Positions 35,701-45,056 of a DNA stretch of 64,000 nucleotides are shown here, one piece after another. Source of the DNA: CAIRTM01 sp963723235. Its GTDB lineage: Bacteria > Desulfobacterota > WTBG01 > CAIYCZ01 > CAIRTM01. Made by a program: the position numbers and the translations under genes. Under the pieces are notes generated by a model. It was given only the letters and a program-made list of their open reading frames with translations, was not told the origin of the DNA and ran no database searches. The stretch spans positions 30,159 through 94,158 of the forward strand of contig CAVRPV010000002.1 in NCBI GenBank assembly GCA_963723235.1. The letters run 5' to 3'. Each line of letters opens with the position of its first letter. The stretch's first letter is position 1.

Positions 35701-36729
35701 TCACTTCTTTTCGGAGAGTGCTTTAACGCCCATTGTTTCAATCAGCTGGTTCATGTCGGTGGTCTTAAGATTCATGCCGCCCTCGGACACGGGCAACAGC
35801 ATGATGCGCTTGCCCTGAAGCGCCTCGGCTATTCTCAGCTTTACGATAGCCTCGCCGCCCGGTCCGGCAAGGGCATTGTTCATTTCCTGAATGCCTTTGG
35901 CTTCGGCGATGCCTTCGGCCTGAATGGCTTTGGCCAAAAGCTGCTGCTGCTCCAGGTACACATCGGCCTCAATTTTATCCTTCAGGTACTGGCCGTCAGC
36001 GTCGGCCACCATCTTATTGACTTCGCCCTTGGTTTCTTCCAGCTTTCGTTTGTATTCTTCAGTGGCGGCATGCTGGGCAGACTTGTTTTTTTCGACCTGC
36101 TGGTCTGCTACTTTTTTGTCTTCAATGGCCTTGGTGTACTCGGCATTGAAGCGGTAGTCATTGGTGAGCACCTTTTCAACGATAATGCCCATGGGGCCCA
36201 GAATTTTTTGCAGCTCGTCCTTGGCCTTGATGGCCTGTGCTTCGCGTGATTCGGCAACATAGAAGGCCTCGGTTTTGAGCTCGCCGAAAATGTCCCGCGG
36301 CTTGCTTCGGGCAACGGTGCGCACGATCTTGTCGCGCAGGATATCATCGTTGCGGGCTACATACTGAAGAATATGGGGAGCTTTGTCGGCATCGATGCGA
36401 TAGGCGATAATGACATCGAGGCTGATGTCATTGCCGTCGGTGGTTTTGAAAATCAGGTCGTCCTGGGTTTTGCGGTCGCCCCGTTCATGGGACAGCGTCA
36501 TCTCCAGGTTCTGCAGCTTGGTGTCAAATACATTCCAGTCATTAATAAACGGCGGAAAAAAGTAGGTGGCACCGGGTGCGTACACCTGGTCTTCAACCCC
36601 CTTGGGGCCGAAAAAAGCCAGCTTGCGGGTTCTGACGCCAACTTCCGTCTCGCCCGTGGTATGAGGCGTGCAGCCTGCGGCAATAAGCAGGCACAGCATT
36701 ACGAACGCTTGAGAAAAAAAGCTCTTCAT
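35701..36729 (-). CDS. Band 7/SPFH-domain lipoprotein
   Basis: This 342-aa protein has a lipoprotein signal peptide with lipobox LIAAGC (Cys 20) followed by Thr, so it is likely lipidated. A prohibitin-like SPFH domain (about 28-200) and a long charged coiled coil (about 205-285, KVADQQVEKNKSAQHAATEE) follow. It overlaps the upstream Band 7 gene by four bases (ATGA), so the two proteins are probably made together, like HflK and HflC. The role is unknown; SPFH pairs usually form membrane cages that control proteases. Neither protein has obvious HflK/C-specific sequence. Confidence 0.85.
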   Translation of the reverse strand: MKSFFSQAFVMLCLLIAAGCTPHTTGETEVGVRTRKLAFFGPKGVEDQVYAPGATYFFPPFINDWNVFDTKLQNLEMTLSHERGDRKTQDDLIFKTTDGNDISLDVIIAYRIDADKAPHILQYVARNDDILRDKIVRTVARSKPRDIFGELKTEAFYVAESREAQAIKAKDELQKILGPMGIIVEKVLTNDYRFNAEYTKAIEDKKVADQQVEKNKSAQHAATEEYKRKLEETKGEVNKMVADADGQYLKDKIEADVYLEQQQLLAKAIQAEGIAEAKGIQEMNNALAGPGGEAIVKLRIAEALQGKRIMLLPVSEGGMNLKTTDMNQLIETMGVKALSEKK

Positions 36730-37815
36730 TGGGCACCTCCTTTCCGAACATCGAAGAGTTGCAGGGCATTGCTGAGGTTAAGCGGGTTAACCCCTCGTGC
36801 TCCGTCACTGGGCAGGATGATCATATCCAGCCCCTTGTAAACATCAGCCATTTTCAGCCCCACCATGCGCTCGGAGCCGAGACCTTTGAGAGCATCATTT
36901 TTCAGTCGGACCCGTTCGGCTTCCGCCAGCTGCACAAGCAGGTTTGCATCGGCTTTTATCTTGCGAACATAGAGATCCTTTTCAGCGATTTTGCGGGTGA
37001 CATAGGCTTTGCCATTTTCCATCTCAACAGCGGTTATGACCATGCCCTCCTGCACGATTTTCTTCAGCTCAGCCTCTTCTCTGGCCGCCCGCGCAGCTGC
37101 CTGGTTGGTGAAAACCATCTGGTCCTGCAGCTTTTTCGCTTCAATATTTTTCTGTATTTCCGGGCTGTATTTGAAGTAGCGCACCAGCACCTGATCTACC
37201 TCGATGCCCTTTTGATTTAATTCGCGGTTGAGCTGCTCTTTGGCCTCTTCGGCTTTTTTAACCCGAATGGGGCTGTTGTAAAATTCCTCGGTGGTGAGCT
37301 TTCCCAGTGTCTCTTTCAGTGCCGGCTCGGCCTTCGGGATAATACCGTTTTCCTCAAAGAGGGTGCCGGGACCGATGGTGGTAAAAACCAGATAGGGATT
37401 GCTGATGTGGTAAAGAATGGAAACATCCACATCAACGAAAAAGCCGTCCGAGGTCTGAATATGGGCGGCCCGGTCTTTGCGTGCCAGCAAGGCGGCGGTT
37501 TGGGGGAAATTGGTCAGCTCCAGCACCTGAATGCCTTTGGGTAGCCGGTACATCTGCTGCAGGCCGAACGGCAGCACAAAGCACAGACCCGCATGGTATT
37601 CTTTCTTTTGAACGCCGCGGTTCAATCCGATACGCACAACCTTGATCCCGTACTCATCGGGCCGCACATAGGTGAAAAACATATTCCAGCACACAAAAAC
37701 CAACCACTGCGATGGCGATCGCGGTTTTCAATCCTCCCGGCAGACGCAGGTTCTTCAATGTGTCTCCGGAGGCACGCAAGACATCTAACTGCTTATCCAA
37801 ATGTTCGCTGGTCAT
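36726..37815 (-). CDS. Band 7/SPFH-domain membrane protein (one frameshift)
   Basis: This is the partner of the lipoprotein at 35701. From ATG 37815 (GGGAG site) it starts MTSEHLDKQLDVLRASG, with a transmembrane helix at about 33-52. One extra T in the run complementary to 37695-37699 shifts the frame within that helix. Afterwards come FTYVRPDEYGIKVVRIGL, the SPFH domain and a coiled-coil region with VFTNQAAARAAREEAELKK. The corrected length is about 362 aa. It is the first gene of the pair. Confidence 0.85.
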
Positions 37816-38112
37816 ATTGGTGCTCTCCCTTCAAAAAAATCTGGGTGCTTTTGTTTTTTGCCAAACTCAGAAGTTGACCTGGCATGATAATTTTGTGCGG
37901 CTTTATCCCCCTGTTTTATGCATCAATATTTCATATAACCTTTATTAAAAATAGAAAAAAGTCAAAGTTTAAAAACAATACTTAAAATTCATAAAGCCAT
38001 AAAAAATCCGGGCGCGCTTCATTGACCTAATCTTCAAACTCCCAACTCCACGCTCCAGACTGTACCTCCTCCCGGTTCCCCGCTCTGGCAGAGCATTGAA
38101 AAACCTCCTTAT
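37816..38112. other. AT-rich intergenic stretch without a gene
   Basis: About 300 bases between the Band 7 gene and a dispersed repeat. The first 200 are AT-rich (runs such as ATAGAAAAAAGTCAAAGTTT) and should contain the Band 7 promoter, but I see no clear -35/-10 pair. No open frame or RNA structure stands out. Confidence 0.5.
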
Positions 38113-38248
38113 ACAGCCTGTTCAAAAATGTCCGGATGCAAGGCGCGCGACAGCATGAGGAATGAGGCGTACTTTGTTGTACGCCGCAAAGACGAATGCT
38201 GAGTGCAATCCCGCTATAGGGGACAGATGGGTATTTTTCAACAGGCTG
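38113..38248. repeat. Dispersed inverted-repeat element, copy 3 (best-defined ends)
   Basis: The left end CAGCCTGTTCAAAAATGTCC and the right end TTTTTCAACAGGCTG are inverted copies of each other. The inside holds GGATGCAAGGCGCGCGA, GTACGCCGCAAAGACGAATG and TTGTTGTACG. It begins four bases after the rtcB stop codon on the minus strand. Confidence 0.8.
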
Positions 38249-38252
38249 CTCC

Positions 38253-39703
38253 CTACCCCTTCATCACGCCCAACGGCTTGAGGCGCGCAACCTTGACGGC
38301 AATGCCGGCTTCGGCAACGACATCGACAACCTCGTTCACGTCCTTGTAGGCCTCGGGCATTTCCTCCGTCAGGGTGCCGCGCCCGGCAGCGCGCACGTAA
38401 ATGCCCTGCTGCTCAAGCTCACGGTCGATCCTGCGGCCGCGCGCGGCTTTGTGCGCCTGGTTGCGCGACATGGCCCGCCGGCACCATGGCAGCAGCTGCC
38501 GAATGTTTCCTGCATGGCCTGCTGCGTGCCCGCAAGCACGTACGAGCAGCGGCCCATATCTCCCGGGATCAGAACCGGCTGGCCCACGGCCCGGTAGTCT
38601 TCAGGCACCTGCGCATGACCGGGGCCGAACGCGCGGGTTGCTCCCTTGCGATGCACGCACAGCTTTTGAGCACGGCCAGCGACCGTGTGATCTTCAATCT
38701 TGGCAATGTTATGGCAGACATCATAGACCAGCGCCATGCGCAGGGCCGCGGGGCTCAGACCCAGTACCTGCTCGAATGTTTCGCGCACCCAGTGGCCGAT
38801 AATCTGGCGGTTGGCAAAAGCGTAGTTGGCGGCCGCGGCCATGGCCGCAAGATACTGTTTGCCTTCAGGAGAGGAAACCGGCGCGCAGCACAGCTGGCGG
38901 TCAGGCAGGGCAATACCGTATTTATGAGCCGCCTTGAGCATGGTCTTGATAGACTCATCACACACCTGGTAGCCAAGGCCGCGCGAACCCGTGTGAATCG
39001 TTACCACAACCTGCCCGGTCTCCAGCCCCATGGCGCCGGCAGCGATCCGGTCGAACACCTCCTCAACAAAGGCGATTTCAACAAAATGATTGCCCGATCC
39101 CAGCGTGCCCAACTGCTGGCGGCCGCGCTCGCGGGCTTTGTCCGAAACAGCCTCAGGATCAGCACCCTCAATGCAGCCATGATCCTCAATGTGTTCAAGA
39201 TCACCACGCTCGCCATAGCCCTGTTTCACAGCCCAGGCAGCGCCCTGCCGCAGCACAGCCGTCTGATCAGCGCGGCCCAGCTTTAAATCACCGCGCATTG
39301 ACCCGAGCCCGGAGGGGATGTTGCGAAACAGCGTATCGACAAGATTTGCAACATGTCCGTCAATATCCCGGCGTTCCAGGCCGGTGCGCATCAAGCGCAC
39401 ACCGCAGTTGATATCATAGCCCACCCCGCCCGGTGAGACCACGCCCGCGTCCATATCGAACGCCGCAACCCCGCCGATGGGAAAGCCGTAGCCCCAGTGA
39501 ATATCGGGCATGCCGAGCGCACTGCCGACAATGCCCGGCAAACAGGCAACGTTGTGCACCTGCTGCAGGCTCTGATCAGCCATGATTTTAGGCAGCATCG
39601 CTTCCGAGGCATACACAATTCCGCTGGTTTGCATGGAACCGCGCCGCTCGATCATCCAGCGATTGTCATCAATTTTTTTGACCGCAATCTGCTTCTCACC
39701 CAT
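38253..39703 (-). CDS. rtcB: RNA-splicing ligase RtcB (one frameshift)
   Basis: RtcB joins 2',3'-cyclic phosphate or 3'-phosphate RNA ends to 5'-OH ends with GTP and Mn2+, for RNA repair. The protein has PDIHWGYGFPIGG, GGVGYDINCGVRL with the metal Cys, GTLGSGNHFVEI, the guanylylated His region CHNIAKIE, and at the end VKVARLKPLGVMKG. One base is missing near 38475-38481, between GSCCHGAG and MSRNQAHKAARG; corrected, it has about 483 aa. ATG 39703 is chosen; upstream codons lack similarity. No RtcA, archease or sigma-54 RtcR is adjacent. Confidence 0.93.
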
Positions 39704-39888
39704 GGGGGCTGCTCCGTAATGTTGTCCACAGTGCCGGCAGCCGGAGATATCGTGCAGAGTGAAATCGTCACCGAGCATGCACTAAACGATAGTATAGAAC
39801 CTTACGTCTGTTGACGCAACATGCAGGATGCCGCAGTACACTATTCCCTCCCCGGCAATAAAGCCCGTCCGCTGAATATATTCTTGCG

Positions 39889-39917
39889 ATGACAATCACG
39901 TCAAAACCTGCTATACT
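39889..39917 (+). promoter_or_regulatory. Sigma-70-type promoter for propeller protein
   Basis: ATGACA at 39889-39894 and TATACT at 39912-39917 are 17 bases apart. A small hairpin (GCCCTC GAA GAGGGC, 39927-39941) lies just after it, in the predicted leader, about 40 bases before the ATG. Confidence 0.6.
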
Positions 39918-39980
39918 TTTTATTACGCCCTCGAAGAGGGCCTGAACTGTAAACAGACATGTACAGAAAGGGATGTGTTC

Positions 39981-41225
39981 ATGCAAAAAACAATCATTGA
40001 AATTGCCTCGAACGATCTTCGCAAATCACTGCCGGATGCAGCCTGGAACGCCTCCGAGGACAGCTTTTTTGCCGTTTGGCCCGCGGCCCCCGGCATGGAG
40101 GGCAACAGCGCCGACTATTCGATAGCAGGGAGAAAAATATCTTCCGACGGAACGCTCATGGGAGAACCGGTCGAAATACTCAAAACCGAAGACATCCTGA
40201 TGCTGCCCCGCGTGGTGTACAACCCGAACAAAAACCAGTTCCTTGTGATCTACTGCCGCGCCGAAAGCTACTTCAACATCCGGGGCGTTATACTGGATGC
40301 AAACGGCAAACCCGTGGGAGACCACTTCATTGTCACCGACGTTCCCGCCAACCAGTTTCACTACACTGCAGCGTTCAACAGCAGGCGCAACCAGTATCTC
40401 ATAACCTACAACGATTTCCGCGACGATGTGAGCAGCGTCTACGCCGTGATCATAAATGACAGCGGCGCAGTGGTTAAAAAAGAGTTCCTCCTGTGCAGCG
40501 CCCAGGGGCATCAGGTAAACCCTGTTGTCTGCTACAACCCTACGGATGACACCTGGCTTGTCAACTGGGAGGATTTCCGGGCCCACGGCAACAGCCTGGA
40601 AGCACTGGGAACGCTCGAAGTCATGACCGATATTTACGGAGCCCTCCTGGCGGGAGATGGCACTATCATGGTCGGCGACATACCCATGTGCGCCGATGCC
40701 GCCGGCACAAACGCTGACCAGCGCTTTAACGGCATCGCCTACAACTCGAAGAAAAATGAGTTTCTTGCCAGTTGGACCGACACCCGCGCTCAAATTAAAA
40801 ACGTGGCGGTCATGGGCAGAATCGTGAAGGCCGATGGCACGATGCCCGCAGGCGATTTCGCCCTGGTTGACGCGCCCGGCGCCCAGATGGTCTCACATAC
40901 CCATTATGTCCCCGAAGGCGACGATGCCTATTTTGTCGCCTTCGAGCGCGACAGAAACGATGTTGACAAATTTTACTTCAAGGACATTAAGGCCAATCTT
41001 GACATCGGAGCCCAGTGGCTTGACGCCGACGGCAGCCCCAAGGGCGCAATCATTGATATTTTCAGCGGCACGGGCAATCAGCGCTTTGTGCGCTTTGCCT
41101 ACAGCGAAAAAAGCGATGCGTTCCTATTGGTCTGGCAAAGCGATTTCCCGGGCGTATCAGATTCAGTGGAAGGTCACATCATGAGCGCCGGCGGCAATAT
41201 CATGGGGGCGGTGTATAAAAAGTAG
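39981..41225 (+). CDS. Uncharacterised seven-repeat beta-propeller-like protein
   Basis: I do not recognise a named family member. The 414-aa protein holds seven copies of a repeat of about 55-60 residues. The first strand is of the type YNPNKNQFLVIY, seen near residues 22, 80, 131, 185, 253, 310 and 374 (for example SRRNQYLITYND, PTDDTWLVNWED, SKKNEFLASWTD). Each is followed by a strand such as GALLAGDGTIMVG or GRIVKADGTMPAG. Seven such units strongly suggest a closed seven-bladed propeller. Similar repeats occur in secreted bacterial proteins, but here no signal peptide or membrane segment is seen. It has its own promoter and an AAGGGATG site. Function unknown. Confidence 0.75.
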   Translation: MQKTIIEIASNDLRKSLPDAAWNASEDSFFAVWPAAPGMEGNSADYSIAGRKISSDGTLMGEPVEILKTEDILMLPRVVYNPNKNQFLVIYCRAESYFNIRGVILDANGKPVGDHFIVTDVPANQFHYTAAFNSRRNQYLITYNDFRDDVSSVYAVIINDSGAVVKKEFLLCSAQGHQVNPVVCYNPTDDTWLVNWEDFRAHGNSLEALGTLEVMTDIYGALLAGDGTIMVGDIPMCADAAGTNADQRFNGIAYNSKKNEFLASWTDTRAQIKNVAVMGRIVKADGTMPAGDFALVDAPGAQMVSHTHYVPEGDDAYFVAFERDRNDVDKFYFKDIKANLDIGAQWLDADGSPKGAIIDIFSGTGNQRFVRFAYSEKSDAFLLVWQSDFPGVSDSVEGHIMSAGGNIMGAVYKK

Positions 41226-41251
41226 ACCTGTAAGGTCTTCTGTCTTTGGAG

Positions 41252-41271
41252 GGACGCGCTCCGCCGCGTCC
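41252..41271. repeat. Hairpin GGACGCG...CGCGTCC, terminator-like
   Basis: A 7-base-pair stem with a 6-base loop follows the propeller gene by 27 bases and is followed by AAATTTTC. It lies between this gene and the convergent AOR gene. The GGAGGGACGCGCTCCG wording also looks like a dispersed intergenic repeat. Confidence 0.5.
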
Positions 41272-41344
41272 AAATTTTCATGCTGTATGTATGTTTACAC
41301 GGCCTTGACGGAGCATGGCCATCCACAAATCCAGATGGAGCTTG

Positions 41345-43300
41345 TTATCGCACGAACCCCTGCCTGCCAAGCTCATCGATCATATCCGACAGACCGACCC
41401 GCTTCAGGCACGCCTGCGTAAACAGGCCGGTTTGCACGTCCCAGTCCCTCAGCCGGTAATAATCGTCCATCATCCGCGTGAACACGTCGGGCTCCACGAC
41501 CGCGCCGAAGCGCGAGCGGATTTCGCCGTCGCTCATCGGGAAAAGCAGCTCGGGGTTGAAAAGCCCGATGGGCGGATCCTGTCCCGCAAGGGGCACGCTG
41601 TGGTTGAACGGCTCAAGCACATCGCCGGCCCGTCCCTGCCTGCCCTCGCGCAGGTAGATCGCGCGGCACAGGTTCACGCTGCGCTCGCCCGTGAGCAGAT
41701 AGCCCGGCAAATCCATGTCCATACCCGTGAGGGCGGAAAAAAGCCGCGCCTCAAGCTCCGGGTCGCCCACGCCGGTCGGGCTGTTGGCCGAGTACTCGAT
41801 GGGCCAGAACCAGTCGCACAACACCATGTTTTCCATGGCATAGCAGCGGTTCTGGTTAAGGATGGCCGCTTCGGCCTTTTTGTCGGGTATGTCGCAGGCC
41901 AGCGCCTCCTCGCTGCCCCAGAAGGTACGGGCCAGTGTGCGCAGCTTGTCCGTGTCGAGAAAGCCCATCATGCCCTCGGTGCCGTACCAGATGATCCATT
42001 TCAGCATGGGCATGCTGATGCGGTGCAGCTGCGTGATCGGATAAATCGGCTCGGTGGCATAGATGGGCGCATTGGCCAGAAACAGGCGCGGCGTGTAGAA
42101 GTCAGCATCAAAGCCCTGCTGAGTGATAAGGCCCTCGATAAGGTCTTCGGCGCCCAGGGCCCTGGTGCAGCGGCGGCTGCCCTCGGCAAGAAGGTCCCCG
42201 ACGCCCCGGCGGCTGCAGATAAGCTCACCCAGATTGTCGATCCACGCATCCGTTCCCATCTGGTCAACGGCAAGCCCGGTCTGCACCGGGTCGATGAGGC
42301 TGCGCTCTATGGCCCTCGGCAGCCAGTTGAGCATAAAGCGCAGCTCAAGCATGCAGATGCCGAGGCGGTTTGCAGCCTGCGTGGCATGGAACGTGGCAAT
42401 GGACATCTTGCCCGTGCGCTCCATTTCATGATTGTAGTAAAAAACCGACGAAACGCAATTCTTGCGGTGCCCTGTCTCGCCTGCCGGGGTTTTATAGATG
42501 CCGCGGCGGCAGATTCCCGGACATCCTGCGCAGGGCTCATGCCGCACTTTTTCAACATCCTCAAGCATCAGCTCGCTCCAAAACCGGCCTGAGTCCGCAC
42601 CCTTCCACAGGGCCGTAATCTCGCGGCGCACGCGCCTGGCTTCATCGGGCCGCGCCTCAGGCATCCGGCGACGGGGGGCCGTCACCACAATGGCTTTCAA
42701 ATTTTTTGATCCCAGGACCGCGCCGAAACCCTTGGAAGCAGCCGCGCCGCCCGTGGCAATAATATTGGCAAAACGAACGCGAGCCTCACCTGCCGGGCCG
42801 ATGGCCAGGGCCTGCGCACCCGCGCCATGGCGCTGCACGAGCAGGTCAAGCGTCTGTTCGGTGTCTTTTCCCCACAAACCGGAAGCATCTTCAAACGTGC
42901 ATTTTCCCTCAGGCCCTATCAGCAGATAGACGGGCTTTTCAGCAGCGCCCCGCACGGCCAGACCGTCAAGCCCCGCCCTTTTCAGCGCCGCGCCGAAGGT
43001 GCCGCCCAGATTGCCGAAAGCATACTGCTCCGGCACTGCCATGGGAGACTTGCCAAGCACCACCCAGCGGGATGCGCCGGGTGCATGCATGCCGCACAGG
43101 GGGCCGTTCATGAAGTAGAGGGTATTGTCAGGGTCAAAGGCACTTTTCACGCCGGCCGATTCTTCCCAGTACAGGCGGCTTGCTACCCCGCGTCCGCCGA
43201 TAAAGCGCTCCTGCAACTCCATGATCGAACACATCTCAACATTCCTGCTGCCGAGATTGACTCGCAGCAAATTTCCCGTCCATCCATAGCGTTCTTTCAC
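41345..43300 (-). CDS. Aldehyde:ferredoxin oxidoreductase family tungstoenzyme
   Basis: AOR-family enzymes oxidise aldehydes, or reduce acids, with a tungsto-bispterin centre and one [4Fe-4S] cluster, using ferredoxin. The 651-aa protein starts YGWTGNLLRVNLGSR, and has GPLCGMHAPGASR and FGNLGGTFGAALKRAGLDG in the pterin domain. The cluster Cys lie in PCAGCPGIC (about 255) and in MVLCDW near 490. GTG 43300 is preferred because AGGAGA precedes it; earlier codons do not match the family. It stands alone, with no small ferredoxin or electron-transfer subunit beside it. BamB-type subunits of benzoyl-CoA reductase share this fold, but no Bam genes are nearby. Confidence 0.88.
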   Translation of the reverse strand: MKERYGWTGNLLRVNLGSRNVEMCSIMELQERFIGGRGVASRLYWEESAGVKSAFDPDNTLYFMNGPLCGMHAPGASRWVVLGKSPMAVPEQYAFGNLGGTFGAALKRAGLDGLAVRGAAEKPVYLLIGPEGKCTFEDASGLWGKDTEQTLDLLVQRHGAGAQALAIGPAGEARVRFANIIATGGAAASKGFGAVLGSKNLKAIVVTAPRRRMPEARPDEARRVRREITALWKGADSGRFWSELMLEDVEKVRHEPCAGCPGICRRGIYKTPAGETGHRKNCVSSVFYYNHEMERTGKMSIATFHATQAANRLGICMLELRFMLNWLPRAIERSLIDPVQTGLAVDQMGTDAWIDNLGELICSRRGVGDLLAEGSRRCTRALGAEDLIEGLITQQGFDADFYTPRLFLANAPIYATEPIYPITQLHRISMPMLKWIIWYGTEGMMGFLDTDKLRTLARTFWGSEEALACDIPDKKAEAAILNQNRCYAMENMVLCDWFWPIEYSANSPTGVGDPELEARLFSALTGMDMDLPGYLLTGERSVNLCRAIYLREGRQGRAGDVLEPFNHSVPLAGQDPPIGLFNPELLFPMSDGEIRSRFGAVVEPDVFTRMMDDYYRLRDWDVQTGLFTQACLKRVGLSDMIDELGRQGFVR

Positions 43301-43555
43301 AAATTGTCTCCTGTAAAGTATGTTGCAGAGAACTTGACACCAACTCATTTTAAGGCTGGGCAAGTATAGACAGGCAGGCAGTCGATGTCAACACAAGAGC
43401 CGGCCTGGGATTACCCCATTTTTTGAGTGACAGTGCTTGCCCATTACAATCAACCGCCCCGGGTTGCATCCGGCAGGCAAATAGACTACACTTGTTTTCA
43501 GAATCACTTCACATTGTGCAATCCGCGTTCAAAGGTGTTTACGGAGAAAACCGCC

Positions 43556-44293
43556 ATGGGTATCTTCGGGAACTCTGCAGTCCTCCTGCTGTTGGTGCTG
43601 GCATGTGCGTGTATCCTCATCGGGCCTTCACACGCACAACAGGCTGACCCCTTTGCCACTGCCCGCCGGGAAATGATCGAGCGCGATCTCAAAGGGCGCG
43701 ACATTACCGATGCTGCCGTGCTTCAGGCCATGCGTGACGTGCCGCGCCACAGGTTTGTCCCCTCGTCCCTGCAGGAAATGGCCTACGCTGACTGCCCCCT
43801 GCCCATAGGCCATGGACAAACGATTTCACAGCCCTATGTGGTCGCGTTCATGACGCAGATGCTCGAGGTGCGACCCGAAGACAAAGTACTGGAAATCGGC
43901 ACCGGGTGCGGATATCAGGCCGCCGTGCTTGCGCGGCTGGCAAAGCAGGTGTATACGATAGAAATCGTCAAACCGCTGGCTGATGAAGCCCGAAAGCTGT
44001 TGGCAGAGCTGGGATATAAGAACATTTTTATAAAAGCAGGCGACGGATTTGAGGGCTGGAGCGAGCACGCACCCTTTGATAAAATCATACTGACCTGCGC
44101 GGTAAAGGAAATCCCCCCGGCGCTGATCGAACAGTTGATGGAAGGCGGCCGCATCATCGCGCCGATTGGCGCTACGGGTACGGTACAGCAACTGATTATT
44201 GCAACAAAGCAGGCAGGGAGGCTGAAACACAGGGGGGTGCTGCCGGTGAGGTTTGTGCCCATGACGGGCAAGGCATTAGAGACGGCTGAGTAA
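43556..44293 (+). CDS. pcm: Protein-L-isoaspartate O-methyltransferase with signal peptide
   Basis: This enzyme methylates isoaspartyl residues of damaged proteins using S-adenosylmethionine. It has VPRHRFVP, PIGHGQTISQPYVVAFM, the SAM motif VLEIGTGCGYQAAVLA and the post-motif APFDKIILTCA. ATG 43556 (245 aa) has a GGAG site, and residues 1-27 form a signal peptide (VLLLLVLACACILIGPSHAQ). The enzyme thus seems exported, although its cofactor is cytoplasmic. A later cytoplasmic start is possible, but no good ribosome site supports one. The next gene downstream, a peroxiredoxin, is also exported. Confidence 0.92.
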   Translation: MGIFGNSAVLLLLVLACACILIGPSHAQQADPFATARREMIERDLKGRDITDAAVLQAMRDVPRHRFVPSSLQEMAYADCPLPIGHGQTISQPYVVAFMTQMLEVRPEDKVLEIGTGCGYQAAVLARLAKQVYTIEIVKPLADEARKLLAELGYKNIFIKAGDGFEGWSEHAPFDKIILTCAVKEIPPALIEQLMEGGRIIAPIGATGTVQQLIIATKQAGRLKHRGVLPVRFVPMTGKALETAE

Positions 44294-44317
44294 CAACCCA
44301 AAACGCACGGGACCGTC

Positions 44318-44452
44318 ACACCGGCGCAGGCCGGTGTCCAGTTTATTTAAAACCTCATAAAATCGCTGGATTCCGGCCTTCGCCGGAATGACGGACAAAC
44401 TGACCCTGTCTGCCTCAAGCAAAGGCAATGGACCCCGCATGAAGTGCGGGGT
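44318..44452. repeat. Array of three intergenic hairpins
   Basis: Three separate hairpins stand in a row between pcm and the peroxiredoxin gene: ACACCGG/CCGGTGT (44318-44337), ATTCCGGC CTTC GCCGGAAT (44370-44389) and ACCCCGCA/TGCGGGGT (44432-44452). The middle one is the TGGATTCCGG..CCGGAATGAC sequence widespread in proteobacterial intergenic DNA. They may affect mRNA stability or termination. Confidence 0.7.
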
Positions 44453-44492
44453 GACACCAGTAACACATCAATCATAGAGAAGGAGAAAAGCC

Positions 44493-45056
44493 ATGCAAAA
44501 AGTCAACGTTACAGATATGCTTGTTAAAAGCCTGTTGTGCCTGACGGTTTTTTTTATGACCCTTGCACTGGGAGGATACGCATCGGCCGAGATGCTGGGC
44601 GAGGGCACGCGCGCGCCTGATTTCACCCTCAAGAACCAGGACGGCCTCGATGTGACCCTATCGCAGGAACTCAAAAAAGGCTACGTCGTCCTGTACTTCT
44701 ACCCCAAAGACAACACCCCGGGCTGTACGAAAGAAGCCTGCTCGTTTCGCGACCTGTCAGAGGAATTCCGGCTTGCAGGCGCATCAGTTTTCGGCATCAA
44801 CACCGACAGCGTCGAGTCGCACAAAAAATTCCACGAAAAACAAAAACTGACCTTCAGCCTGCTGGCTGATCCTGACGGCACAATTACAAAGCGCTACGGT
44901 GCAGACGGGCTGTTCAATTTTGCCCGCCGGGTAACATACCTGATTGATTCAAGCGGAATTATACGGAAGGTATATCCCGATGTTGATGTCTCAAGTCATG
45001 CGGCGGAGCTGCTACAGGCGGTTCGGAAGCTGAACGCGGAAAAAGTGAAACCCTGA
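44493..45056 (+). CDS. Exported peroxiredoxin, BCP/PrxQ type
   Basis: This thiol peroxidase reduces peroxides. The 187-aa protein has a signal peptide (to about residue 32, GGYASAE), APDFTLKNQDG, YFYPKDNTPGCTKEACSFRD with peroxidatic Cys and a second Cys five residues later, and GVNTDS-like GINTDSVESH. Both Cys are TGT or TGC, not TGA, so it is not a selenoprotein. ATG 44493 has an AGAAGGAG site. The 3' end overlaps the convergent M16 gene by 45 bases. Confidence 0.92.
   Translation: MQKVNVTDMLVKSLLCLTVFFMTLALGGYASAEMLGEGTRAPDFTLKNQDGLDVTLSQELKKGYVVLYFYPKDNTPGCTKEACSFRDLSEEFRLAGASVFGINTDSVESHKKFHEKQKLTFSLLADPDGTITKRYGADGLFNFARRVTYLIDSSGIIRKVYPDVDVSSHAAELLQAVRKLNAEKVKP

Noticed and set aside
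41315..42592. Long open frame on the plus strand opposite the AOR gene
   Set aside because: The minus-strand AOR is conserved throughout. The plus frame is a high-GC shadow without domain features or a ribosome site.
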